Of a DNA stretch of 64,000 nucleotides, positions 8,593 to 17,438 are shown one piece after another. Position 1 is the stretch's first letter; the number at the start of each line of letters is the position of its first letter. The DNA is taken from assembly GCF_013280595.1 (NCBI RefSeq), contig NZ_JAAATY010000016.1, positions 1-64,000 on the forward strand, read 5' to 3'. Below the pieces are notes generated by a model. That model did no database searches and had not been told where the DNA came from. It worked only from the letters and a program-made list of their open reading frames with translations. This DNA is from Kibdelosporangium persicum (GTDB lineage: Bacteria > Actinomycetota > Actinomycetes > Mycobacteriales > Pseudonocardiaceae). Made by a program: the position numbers and the translations under genes.

Positions 8593-9809
8593 GACAGGAC
8601 CTGGGCGCCCTTGCCGAGGACGATCACGCCGCCCGCGCTGACGGTGTACTTCTCCCGGTCGGCGTCCAGGTCCACGCCGATCTGGGCGCCGTCCGCGACG
8701 ACCACGTTCTTGTCCAGGATCGCCTTGCGCACCACGGCGCCCTTGCCGATCCGCACGCCGGGCAGCAGCACGCTGCCCTCGACCACGGCGCCGTCCTCCA
8801 CGACCACGTCCGCGCTCACCACGGACTCCCGCACCGAGGCGCCGGACACGATGGTCCCCGGGCCCACGATCGACTCGACCGCCGAGCCCGCGTTGACGAA
8901 CTTCGCGGGCGGCAGCGGCGGCGTCGCGGTCCGGATCGGCCAGGCCTGGTTGTACAGGTTGAACACCGGGTGCACGGACACCAGGTCCATGTGGGCGTCG
9001 TAGTAGGCGTCGAGCGTTCCCACGTCACGCCAGTAGCCGCGGTCGCGTTCGGTCGCACCGGGCACGACGTTGTCGTCGAAGTCGTAGACGGCCGCGTTCC
9101 CGTCGTCGACCATCATGGGGATGATGTCGCCGCCCATGTCGTGGTCGGAGTCGCGGTTCGCCGCGTCCGCCCGGAGCGCTTCGAGGAGCACCTCGGTGCG
9201 GAACACGTAGTTGCCCATCGAGGCGAACGTGACGTTCGGGTCGCCGGGCACGTGCGGCGGGTCCTTGGGTTTCTCCAGGAACCGGGTGATCCTGCCGCTG
9301 TCGTCGGAGTCGATGCACCCGAAGGCACTGGCCTCCTCGCGCGGGACCCGGATGCCCGCCACGGTCACGCCCAGGCCCGAGTCGATGTGCTGGGCGACCA
9401 TCTGCGACGGATCCATCCGGTACACGTGGTCCGCGCCGAACACCGCGATGTGGTCGGGGCGTTCGTCGTACACCAGGTTGAGCGACTGGAAGATCGCGTC
9501 CGCGCTGCCGGTGTACCACCTCGGCCCGAGGCGCTGCTGCGCCGGGACCGGGGTCACGTACTGACCGAGGATGTTGGACAACCGCCAGGTGGTGGAGATG
9601 TGCCGGTCCAGTGAGTGCGACTTGTACTGGGTCAGCACGCACAGCCGGTGATAGCCGGCGTTGACCAAGTTGGACAGTACGAAGTCGACTAACCGGTAGT
9701 TGCCGGCGAACGGAACAGCTGGCTTGGCCCGGTCCGCGGTCAGGGGCCAGAGGCGTTTGCCCTCGCCGCCCGCCAGCACGATCCCGAGTACCTTCGGCTG
9801 GCCTGTCAC
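8589..9809 (-). CDS. glgC: Glucose-1-phosphate adenylyltransferase (ADP-glucose pyrophosphorylase)
   Basis: Makes ADP-glucose from glucose-1-phosphate and ATP, the first step to glycogen and, in actinobacteria, to maltose-1-phosphate. 406 residues, family length. The nucleotide site [20 protein letters not shown] is at the N-terminus, with GSADAIFQ and DHVYRMD further on; the C-terminal third is the left-handed beta-helix with hexapeptide-like repeats. GTG start. It is divergent from glgA, as Rv1213 is from Rv1212c, with a 103-bp shared promoter region. Confidence 0.96.
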   Translation of the reverse strand: MTGQPKVLGIVLAGGEGKRLWPLTADRAKPAVPFAGNYRLVDFVLSNLVNAGYHRLCVLTQYKSHSLDRHISTTWRLSNILGQYVTPVPAQQRLGPRWYTGSADAIFQSLNLVYDERPDHIAVFGADHVYRMDPSQMVAQHIDSGLGVTVAGIRVPREEASAFGCIDSDDSGRITRFLEKPKDPPHVPGDPNVTFASMGNYVFRTEVLLEALRADAANRDSDHDMGGDIIPMMVDDGNAAVYDFDDNVVPGATERDRGYWRDVGTLDAYYDAHMDLVSVHPVFNLYNQAWPIRTATPPLPPAKFVNAGSAVESIVGPGTIVSGASVRESVVSADVVVEDGAVVEGSVLLPGVRIGKGAVVRKAILDKNVVVADGAQIGVDLDADREKYTVSAGGVIVLGKGAQVLS

Positions 9810-9912
9810 GGTTGGGACCCTAGTGTCCCGACCACGATGACGGCCAGATCAAAACGCCACGATTGGCGTCACGTTCACTCGGGCGCACCATCGGCAACTA
9901 CGGTTACCAACT

Positions 9913-11067
9913 GTGCGAATCGGTCTGCTGACACGCGAATACCCGCCTGAGGTCTACGGCGGGGCAGGCGTCCATGTCGGTTTTCTCGTCCCTCGGCTGC
10001 GTGAGCTGATCGAGGTGGACGTGCATGCCTTCGGCGGGCCGAGGGCGGACGCGTACTCCCACGGGCCCGCGCCCGGTCTTGAGCACGCCAACGCGGCGCT
10101 GCGGACGTTGTCGGTCGATCTGGCGATGACGGCCGCGACGGAAGGCGTGGACCTGCTGCACTCGCACACGTGGTACGCGAACATGGCAGGTCATCTCGGC
10201 AAGATCCTGCACGGGGTGCCGCATGTCGTGACCGCGCATTCGTTGGAGCCGAGGCGGCCGTGGAAGGCCGAGCAGCTCAAGGGCGGGTACCGGCTGTCCT
10301 CCTGGGTGGAACGGACGGCGTACGAGGCCGCGGACGCGATCATCGCGGTCAGCGAGGGCATGCGGGCCGACGTGCTCGACTGCTACCCGGCCTTGGATCC
10401 GGCCCGTGTGCACGTCGTGCGCAACGGCATCGACACGAGCGCGTACCACCCGGTGAGCGAGACGGACGCGCTTGAGCACTACGGCATCGACCCGAAACGG
10501 CCGATCGTGGCGTTCGTCGGCCGGATCACCCGGCAGAAGGGCGTCGGGCACCTGATCGCGGCCGGGCACGGCATCAACCCGGACGCCCAGCTCGTGCTGT
10601 GCGCGGGCGCGCCCGACACGCCGGAGATCGCCGAGGAGACCAAGCAGGCGGTGTCCGAGCTGGCGAGCAGCCGGCCCGGGGTGTTCTGGATCCAGCAGAT
10701 GCTGCAGCCCGCCGAGGTTCGCCAGATCCTCAGCCACGCGACCGCGTTCGTGTGCCCGTCGGTGTACGAACCGCTGGGCATCGTGAACCTGGAGGCTATG
10801 GCGTGCGGCACAGCCGTGGTCGCCTCGGACGTCGGCGGGATTCCGGAAGTGGTGGCCGACGGGCAGACCGGACTGCTCGTGCACTACGACGACCACAACG
10901 TCGAAGATTTCCGCTCCGGCCTGGCGGAAAAGGTCAACGAGCTGGTCGGTGACCCGGCACGCGCGGCGGCGATGGGCGAGGCGGGCAGGCAGCGCGCGGA
11001 GCGGGAGTTCGCGTGGACGACGGTCGCTCAGCAAACTGTCGATGTCTACAGGTCCGTCGTTCACTGA
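9913..11067 (+). CDS. glgA: Glycogen synthase / alpha-maltose-1-phosphate synthase (GT4)
   Basis: 384 residues, GT-B fold. The N-terminus MRIGLLTREYPPEVYGGAG is the actinobacterial GlgA/GlgM signature; the C-terminal nucleotide-sugar site is seen in EPLGIVNLEAMACGTAVVAS. The Rv1212c homologue uses ADP-glucose and glucose-1-phosphate to form maltose-1-phosphate for the GlgE route, so the true name may be glgM. GTG start at 9913. It faces away from glgC, which supplies its ADP-glucose. Confidence 0.93.
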   Translation: MRIGLLTREYPPEVYGGAGVHVGFLVPRLRELIEVDVHAFGGPRADAYSHGPAPGLEHANAALRTLSVDLAMTAATEGVDLLHSHTWYANMAGHLGKILHGVPHVVTAHSLEPRRPWKAEQLKGGYRLSSWVERTAYEAADAIIAVSEGMRADVLDCYPALDPARVHVVRNGIDTSAYHPVSETDALEHYGIDPKRPIVAFVGRITRQKGVGHLIAAGHGINPDAQLVLCAGAPDTPEIAEETKQAVSELASSRPGVFWIQQMLQPAEVRQILSHATAFVCPSVYEPLGIVNLEAMACGTAVVASDVGGIPEVVADGQTGLLVHYDDHNVEDFRSGLAEKVNELVGDPARAAAMGEAGRQRAEREFAWTTVAQQTVDVYRSVVH

Positions 11068-11078
11068 GGCGATCCTCA

Positions 11079-11588
11079 GTGAATACGGGTAAATATGTAG
11101 GCGTGACACGCGTTTTCACCCGGTACACGATGGCATCGCTGCTGGCGACGGCCATCAGCCAGGTGGTTTTGCTCGCGCTGTACTGGGCGTGGGAAGCCGA
11201 CGCCATGACCGCGAGCACGGTCGCGTTCCTGGTCGGCGCGGTCCCGCACTTCCTGCTGATCCGGCAGTGGGCGTGGGGCAACAGGGGCCGTGCGGGCAGG
11301 CGGGCCGAGATCGTCGCCTACGTCGTGGTGACGGCCGCGGGCGGCGCGCTGTCCATCGGGATCACGACGGCGGTGGACTGGCTGCTCGCCCCGCTGATCG
11401 ACGACCGCGGCTGGCACGCGTTCGGTCTGGTGATCGCCTACCTGGCCAGTGGCGCGCCGGTCTTCCTGCTCAAGTTCTTCGCACTGGACCGGGTGTTCCG
11501 GCGGAACGTCAGCAATACTCCCAGCGCGCCCACCGACAGCCAGGACAGCGAGACCGCGATCAGCGCGCTCCAGCCCAACGCCGCGTAG
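11079..11588 (+). CDS. GtrA-like four-helix membrane protein
   Basis: 169 residues with four membrane helices (for example LLATAISQVVLLALYWAW and LVIAYLASGAPVFLLKFFAL) in the GtrA/DPMS pattern (FTRYTMASLL near the start, RQWAWG in the middle). The family is thought to help move lipid-linked sugars across the membrane. GTG at 11079 is preferred for its GAGG site 9 bases upstream; GTG at 11103 is the alternative. Lies 11 bp after glgA on the same strand. Its last 151 bp overlap the convergent MFS gene. Confidence 0.82.
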   Translation: MNTGKYVGVTRVFTRYTMASLLATAISQVVLLALYWAWEADAMTASTVAFLVGAVPHFLLIRQWAWGNRGRAGRRAEIVAYVVVTAAGGALSIGITTAVDWLLAPLIDDRGWHAFGLVIAYLASGAPVFLLKFFALDRVFRRNVSNTPSAPTDSQDSETAISALQPNAA

Positions 11589-12619
11589 ACCATCGTCCCG
11601 GCGGTGCCGCCGATGCACGCCCCGGCGTAGTACGCGCCGGTGTAGAGCCCGGACGCCGGGCCCTTGCTCGGCGCGACGGTGTTCACCCACGCGCCCGCGG
11701 CCGCGTGCGCCGCGAACCAGCCCGCCGTGAGCAGCACGAACCCGATGGCGATGGGCACGATGTGCGTGGGAATCGTGAGGATCACGCCGACGGCCGTGAC
11801 GCCGAGCATTCCAAAGAGGACCGTCCGGCGGTTCGGGTGGCGGCCGGTCGTGGCCGAGGCGAAGCCGCCGACCGCGTACGCGACGAAGACCAGCGACGCG
11901 ACCTGCGGACTGAGCTCCAGCGGTGGCGAGGCGAGCCGGAACCCGACCGAGTTGTACAGCGCCACGAACGAGCCCATGCCCAGGAAAGCGACGGCGTAGA
12001 GGGCCCACAACAGCGGCCGGGTGACCGCGTCCTTCAGGCCGCCTGTGGTCCTTGTCACGGCTTCGGTTCGCTTGGGCAACGCCCAGATGAGCACGACGGT
12101 GGCCGCCGCGGCGCAGACGGCCACGAGTCCGGTGCCCTCGCGGTACGTGCCGACCTGGCCGGCGATCAGCCGGCCCACCATGCCGCCGAACGAGTTGCCC
12201 GCGACCAGCATGCCGATGGCCTTCAACCTGCCCTGTTCGGCCAGGTACGCCATGGCGACGGCCGGAAAGCCCGCGATGGCAACGCCTTGCACCGCTCGCA
12301 ACGCGACAAGCAAGGGAAAGTCACCGACGTACGGCAGGCACAGGCCGATCACGGCGGCGACGATCACCGAGGACAGGATCAGCGGGCGCCGGCCGACCAC
12401 TTCGGACAGTAGGGAAAGCGGGATCACCGCGACGGCCAACGCGCCGGTGGCGATCCCGATCACCAGCGAGGCCTGCCCCGGCGTGACCTGGAACTCGTGC
12501 GCGAGGTGCGGCAGCACCGGCTGCGGGGCGTAGAGCAACGCGAAACTCGCGAGCCCGCCCGCCGCGATACCGATGGTCAGCCTGTCCACGCGTTGTGACG
12601 TTAGGCAGCCCCGATCCAT
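11438..12619 (-). CDS. MFS transporter (YnfM/aromatic-drug efflux type)
   Basis: 393 residues with 12 predicted membrane helices; the loop 2-3 motif is LLSEVVGRRPLIL, the usual GxxxDR/KxGRR-like signature. It is divergent from and overlaps at the start with a LysR regulator, a common arrangement where the regulator controls the exporter. The start may be GTG at 12589 (VDRLTIGIAAGG) rather than ATG at 12619. The C-terminal part, including helix 12, is encoded antisense to the end of the GtrA-like gene. Confidence 0.88.
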   Translation of the reverse strand: MDRGCLTSQRVDRLTIGIAAGGLASFALLYAPQPVLPHLAHEFQVTPGQASLVIGIATGALAVAVIPLSLLSEVVGRRPLILSSVIVAAVIGLCLPYVGDFPLLVALRAVQGVAIAGFPAVAMAYLAEQGRLKAIGMLVAGNSFGGMVGRLIAGQVGTYREGTGLVAVCAAAATVVLIWALPKRTEAVTRTTGGLKDAVTRPLLWALYAVAFLGMGSFVALYNSVGFRLASPPLELSPQVASLVFVAYAVGGFASATTGRHPNRRTVLFGMLGVTAVGVILTIPTHIVPIAIGFVLLTAGWFAAHAAAGAWVNTVAPSKGPASGLYTGAYYAGACIGGTAGTMVYAALGWSALIAVSLSWLSVGALGVLLTFRRNTRSSAKNLSRKTGAPLAR

Positions 12620-13547
12620 ACGTCCAATACGGCATCATGAGGTCATCGATACGTCAGCGCATGACTCTCTCGCCGCGTCGATCGCGCCGCGGCTGGCGAT
12701 GCTGCGCCTGCTCGCGTCCACGGGGAACGTGACCAGGACGGCGGAGTCGCTCGGCGTGCCTCAGCCGACCGTGAGCCGATGGCTGGCCGCGCTGGCCGCC
12801 GAAGTCGGCGCTCCGGTGGTCGTCCGGGACGGTCGCGGTGTCCGGCTCACCCGGGCCGGGCACCTGCTCGCCTCGGCGGCGACGGCCGCGATGGGCGCGC
12901 TGGAGGCCGGGACCCGCCGGGTCGTCGAAGAGATCGACCCGGACAACGGCCGGGTGGAGCTGGGTTTCCTGCACATGCTCGGCCGGTCACTGGTGCCCGA
13001 ACTGCTGCGGGCCTTCCGGTTCCGGCATCCTCGTGTCCGATTCGGACTGAGCCAGGCGTCGCGGGCGGAGATCATCACCCGGCTGCGGTCCGGCGAGGTC
13101 GACCTGGCGTTCTTCGGTCCGCCCCCGGACGAGCCCGATCTGGCGTGGGCGCCCGTGCAACGGCAGGAACTCAAGCTCGTGCTGCCCGAGTCGCACCGGC
13201 TGGCTGGGCGGTCCCGGGTCCGGGTCGCCGAGCTGGCCGATGAGGAGTTCGTCGGGCTTGAGCACGGGTTCGGTGTGCGTCAGCTGACCGACGAGCTGTG
13301 CGCCGCGGCCGGGTTCGTGCCGCGGATGGCCTTTGAGGGACAGGAATCCGACACCGTGCGCGGCTTGGTCGCGTCAGGGCTCGGGGTCGCGATCCTGCCG
13401 GTGGCGGAGCTGCCGATGCCCGGGCTGGTCGAGATCTCGCTCAGCCCTCAGGCAAGCAGGGTTGTCGCGCTGGTGTGGCCCGCACAAGACCAGCTGACGC
13501 CGGCTGTGCGGGCGTTCCGCGACTTCGCCTCGGTTCAGGAGGCGTAG
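12573..13547 (+). CDS. LysR-family transcriptional regulator
   Basis: The HTH is RLAMLRLLASTGNVTRTAESLGVPQPTVSRWLAALAAEVG split over the winged domain, followed by the periplasmic-binding-like effector domain. It lies head to head with the MFS gene, which it probably controls. The only start codons in frame are ATG at 12573, which overlaps the MFS start by 47 bp, and ATG at 12699, which trims the first helix; neither has a good ribosome site. ATACG occurs three times (12618, 12627, 12649) in the shared region and could mark the operator. The stop overlaps the aminopeptidase stop region by 13 bp. Confidence 0.85.
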   Translation: MVSLSTRCDVRQPRSIRPIRHHEVIDTSAHDSLAASIAPRLAMLRLLASTGNVTRTAESLGVPQPTVSRWLAALAAEVGAPVVVRDGRGVRLTRAGHLLASAATAAMGALEAGTRRVVEEIDPDNGRVELGFLHMLGRSLVPELLRAFRFRHPRVRFGLSQASRAEIITRLRSGEVDLAFFGPPPDEPDLAWAPVQRQELKLVLPESHRLAGRSRVRVAELADEEFVGLEHGFGVRQLTDELCAAAGFVPRMAFEGQESDTVRGLVASGLGVAILPVAELPMPGLVEISLSPQASRVVALVWPAQDQLTPAVRAFRDFASVQEA

Positions 13548-15019
13548 GAGGCCGCCAGTTCCACCAGAGTCCGTGTCGAGAAGCCGGTCGCGCCGGGCAC
13601 GACTTCGTCGTAGGTCTTCTCGGCTCGGGCCGGGCCCGCGATGTCCAGGTGGGCCCAGGGAAGGCCGCCGGTGAACTTCCGCAGGAACAGCGCTGCCGTG
13701 ATGCCGCCGGGGCCGGGCGGGCACTGGCGCCAGTCGGCGATCTCGCTGACGACCTCGTCCTCCAGGTCCGCCAGCAACGGCATCCGCCACCAGGACTCGC
13801 CGCTGCGGGTTCCCGCCTCGATGATTCGCGACGCGAGTGCGTCGTCCGAGGCGAAGAGGCCGCCGGTACGCACGCCGAGGCTGACCTTCATCGCTCCCGT
13901 CAGCGTGGCGACGTCGACAATCAGGCCGGGCTTCAGGCGACGGACCGCGTAACCGAGCGCGTCGGCGAGGACCATCCGGCCTTCGGCGTCCGTGTTGGTC
14001 ACCTCTGTCGTCTGGCCGTCGTAGTGCCGGACGATGTCGCCGGGCCGGTACGACGACCCTGACACGTGGTTCTCCGCCAGCGGTACCAGGCCGGTGACTC
14101 GAACGGGCAGTCCCAGGCGGGCGATCGTCACGAGGGCCGCGATCACCGAGGCGCCACCGCACATGTCGGTTCGCATCAGGTGCATGCCGTCGGCCGGTTT
14201 GAGCGAGATGCCGCCGGTGTCGAACGTGATGCCCTTGCCCACGTAGACCAGGTGCGGTCCAACTGGCTTGGCGGGGCGCCACGACAGTTCGACGAACCGC
14301 GGCGGGCTCACCGAGCCGCCGCCGACCGCCAGCAGGCCGCCGAAACCCTCGGCGGCGATCCACTTCTCGTCCCGGACTTCCACCGAGAGGCCGGGCAGCT
14401 GCGCGGCCAGCTGGACAGCGGCCGACGCCAGCCAGGCCGGGTCCTTCACGTTCGACGGAGTGTTGCCCATGTCACGTGTCGCCGTCGTGCCGAGGGCGAC
14501 CGCGAGCGCGCGGTCCACTACCGGCTGCAGGTCGGCGTCCGTGACCAGGCGCAGGGACTTCAAGCGCGGCTTCTCGACCGACGACACCTTGTACCGGTAG
14601 CCGCCCAGCGACACCCCCAGCACCAGTGCGGAGATCTGCTCCGACGTGGTGTCCGGCGGCAGTGTGAGCTGCAGGGACCGGACGACTCGGCGACCCGCGT
14701 CCGAGTCGGCCTCGGCCCGCGCCTCGACCGCACGGACCAACGCCGCTCCGGCCTTGCGCCACTCCGCCGCCGTGCCGTCGCCGACTCCGGCGACCCAGCG
14801 GATACCGGCGCCGTGGCCCGCCGCGACGTGCACTTCGCCCGCCTTGCCGGTCAGCCCGACGGTCGACGCCCACACGTCGCTCAGGTCGGAACCACCCGGG
14901 CCCAGCACGGGCGAGTCACCGCCGTACGCGAGCACGACGATCGGGACACCACGGCGAGGGGACGACGCCACCTCGATCTCGGGCATCGGACTGGGTAACC
15001 GCGGCACGGGCGTGCGCAC
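13535..15019 (-). CDS. Leucyl aminopeptidase (peptidase family M17)
   Basis: 494 residues, family length. The two-metal centre motifs are visible: VGKGITFDTGGISLKP (Lys and Asp ligands) and TNTDAEGRMVLADAL, the M17 signature NTDAEGRL with Leu replaced by Met. It removes N-terminal residues from peptides in the cytoplasm, as hexamer in known members. Convergent with the LysR gene. Confidence 0.95.
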   Translation of the reverse strand: MRTPVPRLPSPMPEIEVASSPRRGVPIVVLAYGGDSPVLGPGGSDLSDVWASTVGLTGKAGEVHVAAGHGAGIRWVAGVGDGTAAEWRKAGAALVRAVEARAEADSDAGRRVVRSLQLTLPPDTTSEQISALVLGVSLGGYRYKVSSVEKPRLKSLRLVTDADLQPVVDRALAVALGTTATRDMGNTPSNVKDPAWLASAAVQLAAQLPGLSVEVRDEKWIAAEGFGGLLAVGGGSVSPPRFVELSWRPAKPVGPHLVYVGKGITFDTGGISLKPADGMHLMRTDMCGGASVIAALVTIARLGLPVRVTGLVPLAENHVSGSSYRPGDIVRHYDGQTTEVTNTDAEGRMVLADALGYAVRRLKPGLIVDVATLTGAMKVSLGVRTGGLFASDDALASRIIEAGTRSGESWWRMPLLADLEDEVVSEIADWRQCPPGPGGITAALFLRKFTGGLPWAHLDIAGPARAEKTYDEVVPGATGFSTRTLVELAASYAS

Positions 15020-15055
15020 TCAAGACCTCCTGCGGCTCGCTTCAAGACGTGACGC

Positions 15056-15089
15056 GGCCCCGGCTCCACTCCTCGCGGATACCGGGGCC
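15056..15089 (-). terminator. Hairpin after the DUF3117 gene
   Basis: GGCCCCGG (15056-15063) pairs with CCGGGGCC (15082-15089) across an 18-base loop, 19 bp beyond the DUF3117 stop and before the aminopeptidase start. A GC-rich stem without U-run, so termination is probable but not certain. Confidence 0.5.
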
Positions 15090-15107
15090 CGCCTGGGAAA
15101 CTCGGTG

Positions 15108-15275
15108 TCAGCCCGCGGCGGCCTTCAACGCGTCGCCCAGGGCGCTGGCCTCGTCCGGTGTCATCTCCACCACCAGGCGTCCACCACCCTCCAGTGGGAC
15201 GCGCATCACGATGCCCCGACCCTCCTTAGTCACCTCGAGGGGACCGTCACCGGTCCGGGGCTTCATGGCCGCCAT
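15108..15275 (-). CDS. DUF3117 small conserved protein
   Basis: 55 residues (MAAMKPRTGDGPLEVTKEGR ... DALKAAAG), an almost invariant actinobacterial protein (Rv1211 in M. tuberculosis) of unknown function. ATG at 15275 with GGAGGGAG 6 bases upstream. Too short to appear as a typical ORF call, but the sequence leaves no doubt. Confidence 0.93.
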   Translation of the reverse strand: MAAMKPRTGDGPLEVTKEGRGIVMRVPLEGGGRLVVEMTPDEASALGDALKAAAG

Positions 15276-15568
15276 AGCGTGCTCCCTCCGTCATAGCCTG
15301 CCCACCGCAGGCCGGGTCCACCAGCCTCGGCTAACGCCATTCTCTCCTATCCACTCACCGCGACGAAATCGAACCGATCTTTTGCGTGTCGTTTGGTCAC
15401 CACTCACCGACCTGCCGTGACAGTTTCCAGGTGGGCGGTCCGCATGCGACAACAACGACTTCGACCGGCGACACGCCGTGGTGCGACACGCCGGGCCAAT
15501 TTCCCCCGTTTTGGTAACGAGATGGTCACGCAATCGTGCCGTGCGTGACGGGAAATGGCCCGGCATTT
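15276..15568. other. Non-coding stretch between tag and DUF3117
   Basis: No credible gene. Less GC-rich than its surroundings (for example GATCTTTTGCGTGTCGTTTG near 15370). It must hold the promoter of the DUF3117 gene on the minus strand and the end of the tag transcript. Confidence 0.6.
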
Positions 15569-15578
15569 TCATCGGGCC
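15557..15578 (-). terminator. Small hairpin at the end of tag
   Basis: GGCCCG (15557-15562) pairs with CGGGCC (15573-15578); the loop contains the tag stop codon and an A/T-rich tract. Weak candidate. Confidence 0.35.
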
Positions 15579-16114
15579 CGCCAACAGGTGGCGATATGGT
15601 CGTCGACGATCCCGGTGGCCTGCATCAGCGCGTAGCACGTGGTCGGTCCGAGGAACACGAACCCACGGCGTTTGAGCTCCTTGGCCATGGCCTTCGACTC
15701 GTCGGTGACCGCGGGCACGTCGGCCATCGTGCGGGGCCGCTTGTGCCGGGCGGGCCGGAACGACCACAACAGCTCGTCGAGCGGGACGTCGAGCGACAGC
15801 ACCGCGCCCGCGTTGCGGACCGCGGCGTCGATCTTGGCGCGGTTGCGTACGATGCCCGCGTCCCCCATCAGCCTGGCCACGTCGTCCTTGCCGAATTCGG
15901 CGACCAGCTTCGGGTCGAACCCGGCGAACGCGGCGCGGAAGTTCTCCCGTTTGCGCAGAATCGTGATCCAGGACAACCCGGACTGAAAGGACTCCAGGCA
16001 CAGCCGTTCGTACATGGCGGCTTCGCCGCGTAACGGCGTGCCCCACTCCTCGTCGTGGTACGCCACGTAATCCGGTGTCGAGTCGCCCCACGCGCAGCGC
16101 ACCAGGCCGGTCAC
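15569..16114 (-). CDS. tag: DNA-3-methyladenine glycosylase I
   Basis: Base-excision repair enzyme that removes 3-methyladenine. 181 residues. It shows the Tag zinc ligands: Cys in RCAWG near the start, His in YHDEEWG, and His/Cys in the C-terminal DDHIATCW, together with YHDEEWGTPLRG and SWITILRKRENF. GTG start at 16114 overlaps the stop of the DivIVA-like gene (GTGA). Counterpart of Rv1210. Confidence 0.95.
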   Translation of the reverse strand: MTGLVRCAWGDSTPDYVAYHDEEWGTPLRGEAAMYERLCLESFQSGLSWITILRKRENFRAAFAGFDPKLVAEFGKDDVARLMGDAGIVRNRAKIDAAVRNAGAVLSLDVPLDELLWSFRPARHKRPRTMADVPAVTDESKAMAKELKRRGFVFLGPTTCYALMQATGIVDDHIATCWRAR

Positions 16115-16425
16115 TGGGCGGCCGCCTTGCCCGCGACCTGCTCCTCCAGTTCGGCGACCCGGGACCGCAGGTCGCCGACCTCCTTGCCAAGGCGCTGCAA
16201 CACCCAGTCCACCTCGGACATCTTGTAACCCCGCAGGACCATCTGGAACCGGACTCTGCTCACGTCCTCCGCGGTGATGTCCTCGGCGGGCAGCCGCGTC
16301 GGCGACGCGCCGGGCGGCAGCGGCGGCAGTTCCTCACCGCGGCCGAACAGCACCGAGGCGAGCAGGAACACCACAGCCGCCACGAAGACCATGACGACGA
16401 GGTAGAACAGCGCGGTGGTCACCAC
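16111..16425 (-). CDS. Membrane protein with a DivIVA-type domain
   Basis: 104 residues: one N-terminal membrane helix (LFYLVVMVFVAAVVFLLASV), then ITAEDVSRVRFQMVLRGYKMSEVDWVL, the DivIVA-like N-terminal lipid-binding motif, and a short coiled coil (LGKEVGDLRSRVAELEEQV). Counterpart of Rv1209. It probably takes part in polar or septal organisation, but the role is not known. GTG start with a second GTG directly after it. Coupled to tag. Confidence 0.85.
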   Translation of the reverse strand: MVTTALFYLVVMVFVAAVVFLLASVLFGRGEELPPLPPGASPTRLPAEDITAEDVSRVRFQMVLRGYKMSEVDWVLQRLGKEVGDLRSRVAELEEQVAGKAAAQ

Positions 16426-16437
16426 GCAATCTTGCCA

Positions 16438-17118
16438 CTAGACCGCGAACCGGACGGCCTTTCGCGCCATCACCGTCAGGCGGGCGAGCACGAGCACCGC
16501 GAACACGCTCGCGAGCAGCAGAACCGGTGTATGGAACATCAACGCCGGGTTGACGAACATCGACGCGACGCCCAGCGCGACGTTGGCCGACAGCGCGGCG
16601 CTGGCCGCGACCATCGCGACACCGGCGGCGCACCGGGCGATCAACCGGTTGTCAGCGGTGCGGCGGGACCACAGCCGCGCGATGAGCAACGCGAGCGCGG
16701 TCGCGATCGACACGGCCCACGTCATGCTGTCGCTGATCTGCGCGAACGGCATGTACCACTGCGGCGGCGGGTTGCCGCCGGGAGCGTTTTCCCACCCGCC
16801 TAACCAGATCAGCCGCGCACCTTCCCACAGCATGTGCGTCGCGGGGAGCACGAAGAGGATCGAGCGGAGCGTACGGGCGCCGTACGCCACCGCGAGTTCG
16901 CCCTGGTAGTCCCGGGCGATCACGGCGACGGGCCCGAAGTCCTCGACCGCCTTGCGTTGCGCGTCGTGCTCGGCGAAGCCTGCCCGCCGGTAGCACTCGG
17001 CCGCGTCCTCAAGGCTGTCGCGCGCCTCGGTCAGCAGGTCGGTCTTGACTTTCCGGCCGCCGGGCAGCCGCGCATCCAGATCAGCGACATAGTCGTCGAT
17101 CACGCTTGCGCGGGCCAT
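16438..17118 (-). CDS. Membrane protein with permease-prefix (HAAS/DUF1700-like) domain
   Basis: 226 residues. The N-terminal 70 residues (VIDDYVADLDARLPGGRKVKTD ... AVEDFGP) resemble the HAAS/permease-prefix domain that binds PadR-type regulators; four membrane helices follow. It overlaps the PadR gene by 19 bp, the normal pairing of this family, in which the membrane protein is thought to signal to the repressor. Confidence 0.75.
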   Translation of the reverse strand: MARASVIDDYVADLDARLPGGRKVKTDLLTEARDSLEDAAECYRRAGFAEHDAQRKAVEDFGPVAVIARDYQGELAVAYGARTLRSILFVLPATHMLWEGARLIWLGGWENAPGGNPPPQWYMPFAQISDSMTWAVSIATALALLIARLWSRRTADNRLIARCAAGVAMVAASAALSANVALGVASMFVNPALMFHTPVLLLASVFAVLVLARLTVMARKAVRFAV

Positions 17119-17438
17119 GGTCCCTCCCCGAGTACGCCCTCGATCGCCGCCGTGAACTCACGCCATGCGTTCCGTTCCTGAACGAGCGCGCGTTGCCCGG
17201 CCTTCGTCAGATGGTAGGTACGGCGCTGACGGCCGGACACAGTGCTCCACTCACTGGTGACGTATCCGGCTCGCTCCAGACGACGCAGCGCCGGGTAGAC
17301 CGTGCCGGTCGGAAGGTCCAGCGCGCCGCCACTACGCAGCTGAAGTGCTTCGATGATGGCGTAACCGTGCAGCCGCCTGCCGTCGAGTGTGGCGAGCAGC
17401 AACGCGTCGAGGTGTCCCCGCAGCACATCCGGCTTCAT
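17100..17438 (-). CDS. PadR-family transcriptional regulator
   Basis: 112 residues. Winged HTH of the PadR type: LRGHLDALLLATLDGRRLHGYAII, then GTVYPALRRLERAGYV and RRTYHLTKAGQRAL. ATG at 17438; ATACGTAG just upstream, repeated at 17512, may belong to its operator. It heads the operon with the HAAS-domain membrane protein. Confidence 0.9.
   Translation of the reverse strand: MKPDVLRGHLDALLLATLDGRRLHGYAIIEALQLRSGGALDLPTGTVYPALRRLERAGYVTSEWSTVSGRQRRTYHLTKAGQRALVQERNAWREFTAAIEGVLGEGPWPAQA

Noticed and set aside
9904-11109. Minus strand open frame of 401 codons
   Set aside because: Antisense shadow of glgA; His/Arg/Val-rich without family features.
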